This document shows positions 8,172 to 14,280 of a stretch of DNA of 21,499 bases, piece after piece (the stretch's first letter is position 1; each line of letters starts with the position of its first letter). The notes beneath the pieces are model-generated. The model was not told the origin of the DNA. It saw nothing but the letters and a program-made list of their open reading frames with translations, and searched no databases. The DNA is from Solirubrobacteraceae bacterium (lineage in GTDB: Bacteria > Actinomycetota > Thermoleophilia > Solirubrobacterales > Solirubrobacteraceae): assembly GCA_017882405.1 (NCBI GenBank), contig JADGPO010000030.1, forward strand, positions 1 to 21,499. The letters run 5' to 3'. The position numbers were made by a program, and so were the translations under genes.

Positions 8172-8187
8172 GCAGCGGAAACGCTGC
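8172..8187. other. GAAA-tetraloop hairpin in a convergent intergenic region
   Basis: GCAGCG-GAAA-CGCTGC forms a perfect 6-bp stem closed by a GNRA-type loop when read on the plus strand. It lies in the 269-bp gap (8008-8276) between the convergent response regulator and deacetylase genes. Together with the hairpin at 8220-8238 it may help end or stabilise transcripts. I see no coding potential I would trust in this gap. Confidence 0.35.
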
Positions 8188-8219
8188 GAACGAGGCAGGC
8201 GGCACCCCGCCCAGCGCGC

Positions 8220-8238
8220 CGGAGCCCAGCGGGCTCCG
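8220..8238. terminator. Candidate bidirectional terminator hairpin
   Basis: CGGAGCCC-AGC-GGGCTCCG is a perfect 8-bp GC-rich stem with a 3-nt loop between the convergent ends of the response regulator (stop at 8007) and the polysaccharide deacetylase (stop at 8277). There is no T tract on either strand, so this would be a terminator of the U-tract-less type often proposed in high-GC actinobacteria. Confidence 0.45.
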
Positions 8239-8276
8239 CCAGCCGGGTGGGTGCCGAGTCCTGCTCAGACCGCTCG

Positions 8277-9275
8277 TCAGGGTCCCCCGTAGCTCGAGGG
8301 CGGAGCTGCGGCCAGGTGGTTGGTGGCGATCTGCGACAGCAGCGCGGACGGGCTGGTGCCGCTCAGGACCCGCAACCGCGGCAGCCGGTAGGGATCGTTC
8401 GCGCGGCTCGCCCACCCGGGGATCACGGTCGTGGAGCCCACGTACCCGGCCGCCTTGACGGCCGCGATCACGGTCGCGTTGTAATGGCCCGACGGGTAGC
8501 AGAACCAGTTCACGGGTACGTGGTAGCGGCGGCGGATCGTCTCGCGCGAGGTCACGATCTGGTCGTGCAGCTGGCTCGAGTCCAGCGCGATCAGGTCGGC
8601 GTGGCTGATGCCCTGCGTGTCCAGCTCCCAGCCGGCGGCGACCAGGCCCTTGACCTCGGCGTCCGTCAGGCCTCCCTGCGAGGGTGGAAGGCCCGTCAGC
8701 TGGATGTTCTCGTCGGCCACCCAGCCCAGACGGCGCAGCACCGGCAGCGCCGTGGCGTACTGCGAGTGGTAGCCGTTGTCGAACGTGATCACGATCGGCT
8801 TGCCGGCCGGCAGCTTGGCCCCGGTCTTCCAGTTGGCCCACAGCTGATCGAGCGTGACCGGATGCCAGCCGTTGTCCTTGAGCGCCTGCATCTGGGCGGA
8901 GAACTCCGACGGCAATACGTACAGGCCGGGGAAGGGAGCGCCGGTCGGCGGCGGGGCGATCACGTGGTACATCAGCACCGGCACGCCGGCGTTGCCCGGA
9001 CGGCCGTCGCCCGCCACCAGCGTCGAGGCGGTCGAGCCGCCGGGCAGCTTGTGGGTCTTGGCATGCCGGCTGCGGCGCGCCGCCACGTCGCCGGCGTTGC
9101 GCGCCTTGGCGGCGTGGTGCGCGGGCGAGCCGCCGCCCGCGGAGAGGATCACGACCACCAGCACCACGACCACGGCCAGCAGCGCCCCGCCCGCCGTCAG
9201 ACGACGGCGCAGGACTCGCCTGCGCCGCTGCGCAGCGCGCTGCGCTCGACGGCGCTGGAGAAGCTCCTCGTCCAT
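8277..9275 (-). CDS. Membrane-anchored polysaccharide deacetylase-family protein with a degraded metal site
   Basis: This 332-aa protein has a very basic cytoplasmic N-terminus (residues 1-28), a single signal-anchor helix (about 29-46), an Ala/His/Lys-rich linker, and a NodB-homology (carbohydrate esterase 4) domain from about residue 97. VPVLMYHVI (98-106) and ITFDNGYHS (163-171) identify the fold. Active CE4 enzymes have TFDDG and HxxxH motifs supplying an Asp-His-His metal triad. Here the second Asp is Asn167, the first His is Gln221 (in DTQGISHADL) and only His225 remains; the catalytic-base Asp166 is kept. The third motif is the usual CYPSGHYN (259-266). Metal-dependent deacetylation is therefore doubtful, and binding or altered chemistry is possible. 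It would act outside the membrane on cell-wall or capsule glycans. A TACGCT -10-like element lies 9 nt upstream of the ATG with no Shine-Dalgarno. Confidence 0.85.
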   Translation of the reverse strand: MDEELLQRRRAQRAAQRRRRVLRRRLTAGGALLAVVVVLVVVILSAGGGSPAHHAAKARNAGDVAARRSRHAKTHKLPGGSTASTLVAGDGRPGNAGVPVLMYHVIAPPPTGAPFPGLYVLPSEFSAQMQALKDNGWHPVTLDQLWANWKTGAKLPAGKPIVITFDNGYHSQYATALPVLRRLGWVADENIQLTGLPPSQGGLTDAEVKGLVAAGWELDTQGISHADLIALDSSQLHDQIVTSRETIRRRYHVPVNWFCYPSGHYNATVIAAVKAAGYVGSTTVIPGWASRANDPYRLPRLRVLSGTSPSALLSQIATNHLAAAPPSSYGGP

Positions 9276-9284
9276 CAGCGATCG

Positions 9285-9290
9285 AGCGTA
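9285..9290 (-). promoter_or_regulatory. Candidate -10 element for the deacetylase-family gene
   Basis: On the minus strand TATACGCT contains TACGCT (TANNNT), 9 nt before the ATG at 9275, with no Shine-Dalgarno. This points to a leaderless transcript. No clear -35 is visible. Confidence 0.45.
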
Positions 9291-9296
9291 TAGCTT
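9291..9296 (+). promoter_or_regulatory. Candidate plus-strand -10 overlapping the divergent promoter
   Basis: The plus strand reads GCGTATAGCTTGG, in which TAGCTT (TANNNT) abuts the minus-strand -10 in a shared TATA core. It could start a transcript reaching the gene at 9367 with a leader of about 60 nt. This rests on sequence symmetry only. Confidence 0.3.
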
Positions 9297-9366
9297 GGCA
9301 CGGCGGTGGCGGCGTGATTGCGGTGGTCGTGAAGGAGTCCGTGGCGCCGGGGCGAATCGCTAGGAC

Positions 9367-10089
9367 ATGCTGCTCAAGCACCGCGCCCCGGAGATCAACA
9401 CCGCCGCCGTGCACCTGCGCCGCGGCCTGGAGCACCTCGACAAGAGCTGGATCGAGCTGCTTCGCTGGCTCAACGAGATCAAGCTCGACTATGTGGTCGT
9501 CGGGCCGGTGGCCAACGCGATCCGCGGTGACGTCAGCGCTCGCGGTCCGGTGGCGATCGTGCCCGCCCCCTACGGGCGCAACTTCGAACGCCTGGCCAAC
9601 GCGCTGATCGCCCAGCACGCCGGGCTGCGCAGCGACCGAGGTCAATCGGTCCCCGCCCGCCCGGCCGAGCGCGGGTCCACGGTGCCGATCAAGCTGACCG
9701 GCGACAAGCTCGCCCGCGGCCGGCGCTGGATGCTGCGCTTCGGCGTCTACGACCTGGACGTCGAGGGGGCCGGCAAGCGTGCGGCCGGCGCACGGGCCAC
9801 CCCCGACGGTTCGGTCCACGCCCCCGGATACCAAGAGCTGCTCTACGAGGCCGGTCGCTTCCAGCTGGCGGAGGGGCTGTCGGTGGAGGTGGCCTCGCCC
9901 GAGGATCTCGAGCACTTCTCCCACGTACGCCGCACCGGGTCGGCGCCCGAGTTCCGCGTGATGCGGACCACGCCGGCCGCCAGCGAGTCGGATGCCGGCG
10001 AGCCCGCCAGCGAGCCGGATGCCGGGGAGGCCGCCGGGGAACCCGAGGCCGCTGACCCGCAGCAGACCGATTCCTCCGCTGACGCTTAG
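9367..10089 (+). CDS. Hypothetical protein with possible degenerate nucleotidyltransferase-like fold
   Basis: This is a 240-aa soluble protein. An in-frame TAG directly upstream (9361) makes the ATG at 9367 the earliest start; AGGA is only 2 nt away, too close for a standard ribosome-binding site. Residues about 40-80 (LDYVVVGPVANAIRGDVSAR followed by a hydrophobic strand) look like the start of a minimal nucleotidyltransferase domain, which normally reads as VGG-A, a bend, then a DxD pair. In this protein the expected aspartates are replaced (VAIVPAPYG), so no catalysis is predicted. The later segment VEVASPEDLEHFSHVRR resembles the helix that follows in such proteins. The last 40 residues are a low-complexity acidic Glu/Ala/Asp/Pro tail with repeated DAGE-type units. 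The family assignment is tentative. It is divergent from the deacetylase-family gene and 33 nt upstream of the PAP2 gene. Confidence 0.7.
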   Translation: MLLKHRAPEINTAAVHLRRGLEHLDKSWIELLRWLNEIKLDYVVVGPVANAIRGDVSARGPVAIVPAPYGRNFERLANALIAQHAGLRSDRGQSVPARPAERGSTVPIKLTGDKLARGRRWMLRFGVYDLDVEGAGKRAAGARATPDGSVHAPGYQELLYEAGRFQLAEGLSVEVASPEDLEHFSHVRRTGSAPEFRVMRTTPAASESDAGEPASEPDAGEAAGEPEAADPQQTDSSADA

Positions 10090-10110
10090 ATATCGCTAGG
10101 ACGCCCTGGC

Positions 10111-10116
10111 TACCCT
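10111..10116 (+). promoter_or_regulatory. Candidate -10 element for the PAP2-family gene
   Basis: TACCCT (TANNNT) lies 6 nt before the ATG at 10123 in the 33-nt gap after the preceding gene. No Shine-Dalgarno is present, consistent with a leaderless start. Confidence 0.35.
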
Positions 10117-10122
10117 CGGCTC

Positions 10123-10992
10123 ATGGCCCAGGGTCTGCCCAAACGTGTCCGCACGCCGCTGATCGGCGCCGGCGTGGGTGTCGTGCTGCTGCTGGTGACG
10201 TGGTACGCGGCGCACTACGTCAGCGTGCTCAAGCGCGCCGACGTGTCGATCCTGAACGGGTTCGTCGAGCTGCACCGCCCGTTCTTGGACCGCCTCACGA
10301 CGTTCGTCGCGCACCTCTGCAACCCGCACCCCTATGTGGTGCTGGCAGCCGTGCCGGTGCTGATGGCACTGGCCCGTCGTCGCCCCCGGGTGGCGGTCAC
10401 GGTCGGGGCGATCATGCTGTGCGCCAACGAGACCACGCAGCTGCTCAAGCCGCTCCTCGCGGCGCCCCGCGACGTCGCGTGGTGGAATCCGATCAGCAAC
10501 GCCTCGTGGCCCAGCGGGCACGCCACGGCCGCGATGTCGGTGGCGCTGTGCACGGTGATCGCGGCCCCCGCACGGCGGCGACCGGTGGTGGCCGCCGCGA
10601 TGTCCGGGTTCGCGATCGCCGTCTGCTACTCGTTCCTCGAGCTCGGCTGGCACTACCCGTCCGACGTGCTCGGCGGCTTTCTCGTCGCCGCCACCTGGAC
10701 CCTGCTCGGCGTGGCCGGCCTGTCGGCGTACGAGGCGCGCCGCCCGAGTCCGGTACCGGGTGTCACCGCCGTCGATCGACCAGCGTTCTCGATCGGCCAG
10801 GCGCTGACGCCCGCGGTCGCGATGCTGCTGGCCGCCGCGCTGCTGGTCGGCTTGATCCTGCTCGCCCGGCCCCACGCGGTCCTGACCTACGCCCGGCTGC
10901 ACCGCACGTTCGTCATCGGGGCCGGGGGTATCGCCGTGGTCGGCATGGCGCTGGCCTCGGGGCTGATGCTGACCCTGCGCCGCGGCCAGTGA
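10123..10992 (+). CDS. PAP2-superfamily integral membrane phosphatase-like protein
   Basis: This 289-aa protein has about six to eight hydrophobic segments and the three PAP2 motifs. The first is KPLLAAPRD (109-117), which fits KX6R but has Asp after Arg instead of Pro. The second is WPSGHAT (129-135), with the catalytic His133. The third is SFLELGWHYPSD (170-181), with His177 and Asp181. In the third motif, normally SRX5HX3D, the phosphate-binding Arg is Phe171. The family acts on lipid phosphates such as phosphatidic acid or undecaprenyl diphosphate at the membrane. Losing one of two conserved arginines may weaken or alter activity. The C-terminal 80 residues add two helices beyond the core. 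The gene converges on the adenosyltransferase with only 13 nt between their stop codons. Confidence 0.85.
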   Translation: MAQGLPKRVRTPLIGAGVGVVLLLVTWYAAHYVSVLKRADVSILNGFVELHRPFLDRLTTFVAHLCNPHPYVVLAAVPVLMALARRRPRVAVTVGAIMLCANETTQLLKPLLAAPRDVAWWNPISNASWPSGHATAAMSVALCTVIAAPARRRPVVAAAMSGFAIAVCYSFLELGWHYPSDVLGGFLVAATWTLLGVAGLSAYEARRPSPVPGVTAVDRPAFSIGQALTPAVAMLLAAALLVGLILLARPHAVLTYARLHRTFVIGAGGIAVVGMALASGLMLTLRRGQ

Positions 10993-11005
10993 GCAGCCGG
11001 CGCGG

Positions 11006-11566
11006 TCAGCGGTAGCGGCCCGGCTCCCAGAGCGGCTCGTCGCCGCCGTTGGCGCCGCGGCTGAGGATGAACAGCAGGTCCGAGAGCCGGTTGAGGTAGC
11101 GCACCGCCTCCGGGCTGCAGTCCTCGCCGCAGGCGATCGCGGCGCGCTCGGCCCGCCGGCAGACCGTGCGGCACACGTGCAGGTGGGCGGCGGCCGCCGT
11201 CCCGCCGGGGAGCACGAACGACTTCAGCGGCTCGAGCGTCTCGTTGACCTCGTCGCAGCGCTGCTCCAGCCAGGTCGTCTGCTCGGGGATCACCCGTAGG
11301 CGCTCGCGCTGGCTCGCCGGATCCTCCGGCGCGGCGAGATCGGCGCCCACGTCGAACAGGTCGTTCTGGATGTGGCGCAACCACTCCGCGTACGGCTCCG
11401 GCAGGCCGCCGACGGCGATCGCCAGGCCGATCTGGGCGTTGAGCTCGTCGACCGTGCCGTAGGCCTCGATCCGCGGATGCGTCTTGGGCACGCGGCTCAT
11501 GTCGCCCAGGTGGGTCTCGCCGCCGTCTCCCAGCCGCGTGTAGATCCGGGTCAGGTTGACCGTCAT
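11006..11566 (-). CDS. pduO: Cob(I)alamin adenosyltransferase, PduO type
   Basis: This 186-aa cytosolic enzyme transfers the adenosyl group of ATP to cob(I)alamin to make adenosylcobalamin, the cofactor of methylmalonyl-CoA mutase and related enzymes. Family motifs are TRLGDGGETHLGD (10-22) for ATP binding, AYGTVDELNAQIGLA (35-49), the VCRRAERA helix in the C-terminal half, and YLNRLSDLLFILSRGAN near the end. The length is typical of the trimeric PduO/MMAB type; the symbol indicates type rather than a propanediol pathway. It is transcribed away from the riboswitch-led B12 uptake operon, so import and cofactor activation sit side by side. TAGACT lies 8 nt before its ATG with no Shine-Dalgarno, indicating a leaderless message that is not itself under the riboswitch. 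Confidence 0.93.
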   Translation of the reverse strand: MTVNLTRIYTRLGDGGETHLGDMSRVPKTHPRIEAYGTVDELNAQIGLAIAVGGLPEPYAEWLRHIQNDLFDVGADLAAPEDPASQRERLRVIPEQTTWLEQRCDEVNETLEPLKSFVLPGGTAAAAHLHVCRTVCRRAERAAIACGEDCSPEAVRYLNRLSDLLFILSRGANGGDEPLWEPGRYR

Positions 11567-11574
11567 CGCCGAGC

Positions 11575-11580
11575 AGTCTA
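11575..11580 (-). promoter_or_regulatory. Candidate -10 element for the adenosyltransferase gene
   Basis: TAGACT (TANNNT) on the minus strand lies 8 nt before the ATG at 11566, with no Shine-Dalgarno. It faces away from the riboswitch operon promoter. Confidence 0.45.
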
Positions 11581-11583
11581 CGC

Positions 11584-11595
11584 GCGGACGTCCGC
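11584..11595. promoter_or_regulatory. 12-bp perfect palindrome between divergent promoters, possible operator
   Basis: GCGGACGTCCGC is a perfect palindrome sitting between the outward-facing hexamers TAGACT (11575-11580, minus) and TACGAT (11596-11601, plus). Its position would suit a dimeric regulator controlling both the adenosyltransferase and the B12 uptake operon. GC-rich palindromes of this size are expected by chance in a sequence like this, so the location is the main support. Confidence 0.3.
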
Positions 11596-11601
11596 TACGA
11601 T
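11596..11601 (+). promoter_or_regulatory. Candidate -10 element for the riboswitch-led B12 uptake operon
   Basis: TACGAT (TANNNT) would start transcription at about 11607, just before the conserved start of the cobalamin riboswitch, which gives a leader of about 195 nt before the first gene. Confidence 0.4.
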
Positions 11602-11606
11602 CACGC

Positions 11607-11763
11607 CGTTCAAGGTCGGTGGCGATGGGAAGCCGGTGTGATTCCGGCGCGGACCCGCCACTGTGACCGGGGAAGTCAGCGGCAAACAGCCACTAGCCGA
11701 CCACGCGTCGGCCGGGAAGGCGCCGCTGATAGGCCCGGGAGCCAGGAGACCAGCCTCCGACCA
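11607..11763 (+). promoter_or_regulatory. Cobalamin (B12) riboswitch
   Basis: The leader carries the conserved cobalamin aptamer parts in order: GGGAAGCCGGTGTGATTCCGG (11627-11647), the core CCGCCACTGTGACCGGGGAAG, GGCCGGGAAGGCG, and the B12 box GCCAGGAGACC at 11741-11751. A closing P1 stem can form between GGTCGG (11614-11619) and CCGACC (11757-11762). Known members bind adenosylcobalamin or other cobalamins and repress downstream B12 genes. No terminator with a T tract follows the aptamer. Control is therefore probably at translation initiation, through the ribosome-binding site just downstream. This directly links the five-gene operon to cobalamin. Confidence 0.95.
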
Positions 11764-11774
11764 CCAAGCCGAAA

Positions 11775-11799
11775 GCCCTCGTGGAAAGGGGTGGCCCTC
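11775..11799 (+). promoter_or_regulatory. Ribosome-binding site flanked by two anti-Shine-Dalgarno hexamers
   Basis: AAAGGGG (11785-11791) is a Shine-Dalgarno 9 nt before the ATG at 11801. An identical hexamer GCCCTC occurs on both sides (11775-11780 and 11794-11799), and either copy can pair with AGGG of the ribosome-binding site in mutually exclusive short hairpins. This is a plausible expression platform for the riboswitch. Confidence 0.45.
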
Positions 11800-11800
11800 T

Positions 11801-12466
11801 ATGAAACGCAGTTCAATTCTCGCTCTCGGCGGAGCTTCGCTGGCGCTCGCCGTCGCTCCCGCCGCTGCGCTCGCCGCCAAGGTCAGCGTGCGCATCGAAG
11901 GTGCGTCCAAGACGCTGCAGGCGGCCAAGACGATCCAGACCCCCAGCGGCTCGATCACCAAGTTCGGGGCGCCCGCGGGCGCCTGCCCGGCCGCGAGTGC
12001 TCTCGGAGCGCTCAACACCGCGACGCACGGCAGGTGGAACGGCAAGTACTACTCCAGCTTCAGCGACTATCTGATCACCTCGATCCTCGATGAGACGGGC
12101 AATTGGGCCATCTGGGTCGACAACAAGTACTCCACCAAGGGTGCCTGCGAGATCAAGCCGCATCCCGGCGAGCAGCTCCTGTTCGCCGTCGACTCGCTCA
12201 AGAAGCACGAGCATCCGCTGGGCATCATCGCCCCCGCGAAGGCCAAGGCGGGCAAGGCGTTCAAGCTCAAGATCGTCTCCTATAGCGACCAGGGCAAGGC
12301 AACCCCGGTGGCCGGCGGCCATGTTCGCGGCGGCGGCCTCAACGCGGTCTCCGACAAGCAGGGGTTCGTGCCCGTGGCCGACGGCGCGGCCGCCAAGCTG
12401 ACGTTCACCGCCACGGACGAGGGCTTCATCCGCTCGGCGGCCACGACGGTGGAGGTCACCAAATAA
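11801..12466 (+). CDS. Secreted DUF4430 (transcobalamin beta-domain-like) protein
   Basis: This is a 221-aa exported protein. A signal peptide (1-26) with cleavage expected after ALA precedes AKVSVRIEG. Residues about 27-135 fit the DUF4430 fold, which is related to the C-terminal beta domain of animal transcobalamin and intrinsic factor. The telltale part is NWAIWVDNKYSTKGACEIKP followed by HPGEQLLFA (101-129), which corresponds to the W-x-Y-x-V-N-G ... GD-x-I-x-F pattern. Cys62 and Cys116 may form a disulfide. Residues about 140-221 form a beta-rich, Ig-like C-terminal domain. It is the first gene after the cobalamin riboswitch, and its stop is 5 nt from the next start. A role in binding cobalamin or its precursors outside the membrane is inferred from fold and context. 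The ATG at 11801 is set by the signal peptide and a good Shine-Dalgarno. Confidence 0.85.
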   Translation: MKRSSILALGGASLALAVAPAAALAAKVSVRIEGASKTLQAAKTIQTPSGSITKFGAPAGACPAASALGALNTATHGRWNGKYYSSFSDYLITSILDETGNWAIWVDNKYSTKGACEIKPHPGEQLLFAVDSLKKHEHPLGIIAPAKAKAGKAFKLKIVSYSDQGKATPVAGGHVRGGGLNAVSDKQGFVPVADGAAAKLTFTATDEGFIRSAATTVEVTK

Positions 12467-12471
12467 ACACG

Positions 12472-13407
12472 ATGCAGGTGCCGTTCCGGGCCCTAACAGC
12501 CGCAGTTCTCGCGTCCGCCGTCGTCCTGGCGTGCGCGGCGTGCGGCCTGGGGCCCGGGCCCGGTACCGGCGGCGTCGACCTCAACGTCACCCGCGGGTTC
12601 GGCGGCCAGCCGATCCGCAGCCTGAGCTCCGATCACGTCCCGGGGTCAGAGACGGTGATGCGGATGCTGCAGCGCTCGTTCCGCGTGCGCACGCGCTACG
12701 GCGGCGGGTTCGTGCAGTCGATCGACGGCTACTCGGGCTCGGGCGCCGGGCGGGACTGGTTCTACTACGTCAACGGGATCCAAGCCAAGCAGGGCGCCGC
12801 GACGACCGCCGTGCACAAGGGCGACCGGATCTGGTGGGACCTGCACGACTGGCGCGTCACCAACTCGATCCCCGCCGTGGTCGGCTCCTATCCCGAGCCG
12901 TTCGTCCACGGCGCGGGCGGCAAGCGGTTCCCGACCACGCTGGAGTGCGGGCACGGGGTGGCCACCGCCTGCAAGCGCGTGACGGCTGCCCTCAGCGCCG
13001 ATCACGTGCCGGTGGCCAGCCAGCTGATCGGCACCGGGTCAGGGCCGGACACGCTGGGCGTGGTCGTCGGCACCTGGGCGGAGGTCCGCCCCGAGGTGGC
13101 GGGCCAGCTGATCAGCAGGGGCCCGGGGGCCAGCGGCGTCTATGCCCGCTTCACCGTACCGGCCGGCGATCGCATGGAGCTGCTGAACCCTTCCGGGCAG
13201 GTCGTCCGAACGCTGGGTCCCGGCGCGGGCCTGATCGCTGCCACCGCCGACAGCTCGTCGGCGCCCACCTGGCTGATCACGGGCACCGATGCGGCCGGCG
13301 TCGCGGCCGCCGCCCGGGCGCTCACCCCGCAGGCGCTTCACAACCACTTCGCGCTCGCCGTGCAGGGCGCCACCCGGCTACCGGTCCCGCTGCAGGGCTC
13401 GCGATGA
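12472..13407 (+). CDS. DUF4430 (transcobalamin beta-domain-like) protein, probable lipoprotein
   Basis: This 311-aa protein has an N-terminal hydrophobic signal ending in VVLACAACG; Cys21 or Cys24 could be lipidated, though neither lipobox is ideal. A DUF4430 domain covers about residues 36-127 and is the clearer of the two in this operon: PGSETVMRMLQRSF (57-70), DGYSGSGAGRDWFYYVNG (85-102), then HKGDRIWWDLHDW (115-127). The remaining 180 residues are an unfamiliar exported domain with a CGHGVATAC cysteine pair (159-167) and an alternating beta pattern. It was probably kept by selection as a second binder, since its tail differs from that of the first protein. It overlaps ecfT by 4 nt (ATGA), so its synthesis is coupled to the transporter. 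Attachment to the membrane near the S component is inferred. Confidence 0.85.
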   Translation: MQVPFRALTAAVLASAVVLACAACGLGPGPGTGGVDLNVTRGFGGQPIRSLSSDHVPGSETVMRMLQRSFRVRTRYGGGFVQSIDGYSGSGAGRDWFYYVNGIQAKQGAATTAVHKGDRIWWDLHDWRVTNSIPAVVGSYPEPFVHGAGGKRFPTTLECGHGVATACKRVTAALSADHVPVASQLIGTGSGPDTLGVVVGTWAEVRPEVAGQLISRGPGASGVYARFTVPAGDRMELLNPSGQVVRTLGPGAGLIAATADSSSAPTWLITGTDAAGVAAAARALTPQALHNHFALAVQGATRLPVPLQGSR

Positions 13408-14273
13408 TCTACCGCCGGCGGTCCACGCCGCTGCACAGCGCCCGCGCCGCCGCGGGATGCGCCTACTGTGCGGCGCTGGCCGTGGCGGCGCTGATCGTCG
13501 CCAACCCGGTGCTGCTGGGAGCGCTGGTCCTGGCGGCGCTGGCCGCCGGGCAGCTTGCCGGGGTGGGACGTGAGCTGCGCCGCGCGGCGGCGTTCGCGCT
13601 CCCCGTGGCCGTCGCGATCGCGCTGGTCAACGCGCTCGTCACCCGCGATGGGCTGACCGTGATCCTGCGCCTGGGCGACCTGCCGCTGCTGGGCCACACC
13701 GACATCACGCTCGAGGCCACCGTCTACGGCGCGATCCTGGCGCTGCGCTGCGTCGCCGTGATTCTGTGCGGCGTGCTCTACACGACGGCGGTGGACCCCG
13801 ACGAGGTGCTGCGGCTGTTTCGCCGCGTGTCATACCGGTCGGCGCTGAGCGCCACCCTGGCGACGCGGATCGTGCCGATCCTGATCCGCGACGCGCGCCG
13901 GCTGGCCGACGCCCAGCGCTGCCGCCCGGGCTCTGCGCCGTCGCGCCTGGCGCTGATGCGAGCTACCACCGGCGGGGTGCTCGATCGCGCGCTCGACGTG
14001 GCCGCTGCCCTGGAGGTGCGCGGCTACGGCGCAGCCCGCCGGACGGGGCGGGCGGGCTCTGATCGGCGCGAGCCGCTCTCGCGCCACGACCTGGCGTTCG
14101 GCGCCTCGGCGGTCGCGCTGGTGGCGATCGCCGCCCTGGCCCGCTGGGGCGCTCTAGCCCCGCTGCGCGTCTACCCCTCGCTGCACGTCCCCGCCGGGGC
14201 GGGCGTGCTGGCTGCAGCCGCCGCGCTGCTTATCTGCGCGCTGGCCCCGTTCCTGGACCGGCGGGGGGTGTAG
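13404..14273 (+). CDS. ecfT: ECF transporter transmembrane (T) component
   Basis: This 289-aa membrane protein scaffolds an energy-coupling-factor importer by linking the ATPases to the substrate-binding S component. Hydrophobic segments lie at about 20-50, 60-80, 105-127, 232-250 and 265-283. The long cytoplasmic region (about 130-225) holds the coupling helices with the two family motifs: DARRLADAQRCRPG (163-176), a variant of the usual AQRARG, and ALEVRGYGAARR (202-213), the second ARG-type motif with Val in place of Ala. One residue (Pro) is inserted before the glycine in the first motif. The gene begins at an ATGA overlap with the DUF4430 lipoprotein gene and ends 7 nt before the ATPase gene. 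Its substrate is set by the S component encoded two genes later; the riboswitch implies cobalamin. Confidence 0.9.
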   Translation: MIYRRRSTPLHSARAAAGCAYCAALAVAALIVANPVLLGALVLAALAAGQLAGVGRELRRAAAFALPVAVAIALVNALVTRDGLTVILRLGDLPLLGHTDITLEATVYGAILALRCVAVILCGVLYTTAVDPDEVLRLFRRVSYRSALSATLATRIVPILIRDARRLADAQRCRPGSAPSRLALMRATTGGVLDRALDVAAALEVRGYGAARRTGRAGSDRREPLSRHDLAFGASAVALVAIAALARWGALAPLRVYPSLHVPAGAGVLAAAAALLICALAPFLDRRGV

Positions 14274-14280
14274 CTCGCTC

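Noticed and set aside
8023..8292. Possible 89-codon gene in the convergent intergenic region
   Set aside because: No Shine-Dalgarno or -10 element, Arg/Pro-rich composition, runs through two hairpins and into the end of the deacetylase gene.
9356..10102. 11-bp direct repeat ATCGCTAGGAC at 9356-9366 and 10092-10102
   Set aside because: Both copies are upstream of start codons, but dozens of 11-bp matches are expected by chance in a window of this size, and no other shared structure supports a functional site.
12531..13407. Plus-strand frame overlapping the second DUF4430 gene and continuous with ecfT
   Set aside because: The N-terminal part is Arg/Gly/Ala-rich nonsense in a shifted frame; only the section from 13404 onward matches EcfT, and the 12472-13407 frame has a signal sequence and a DUF4430 domain.
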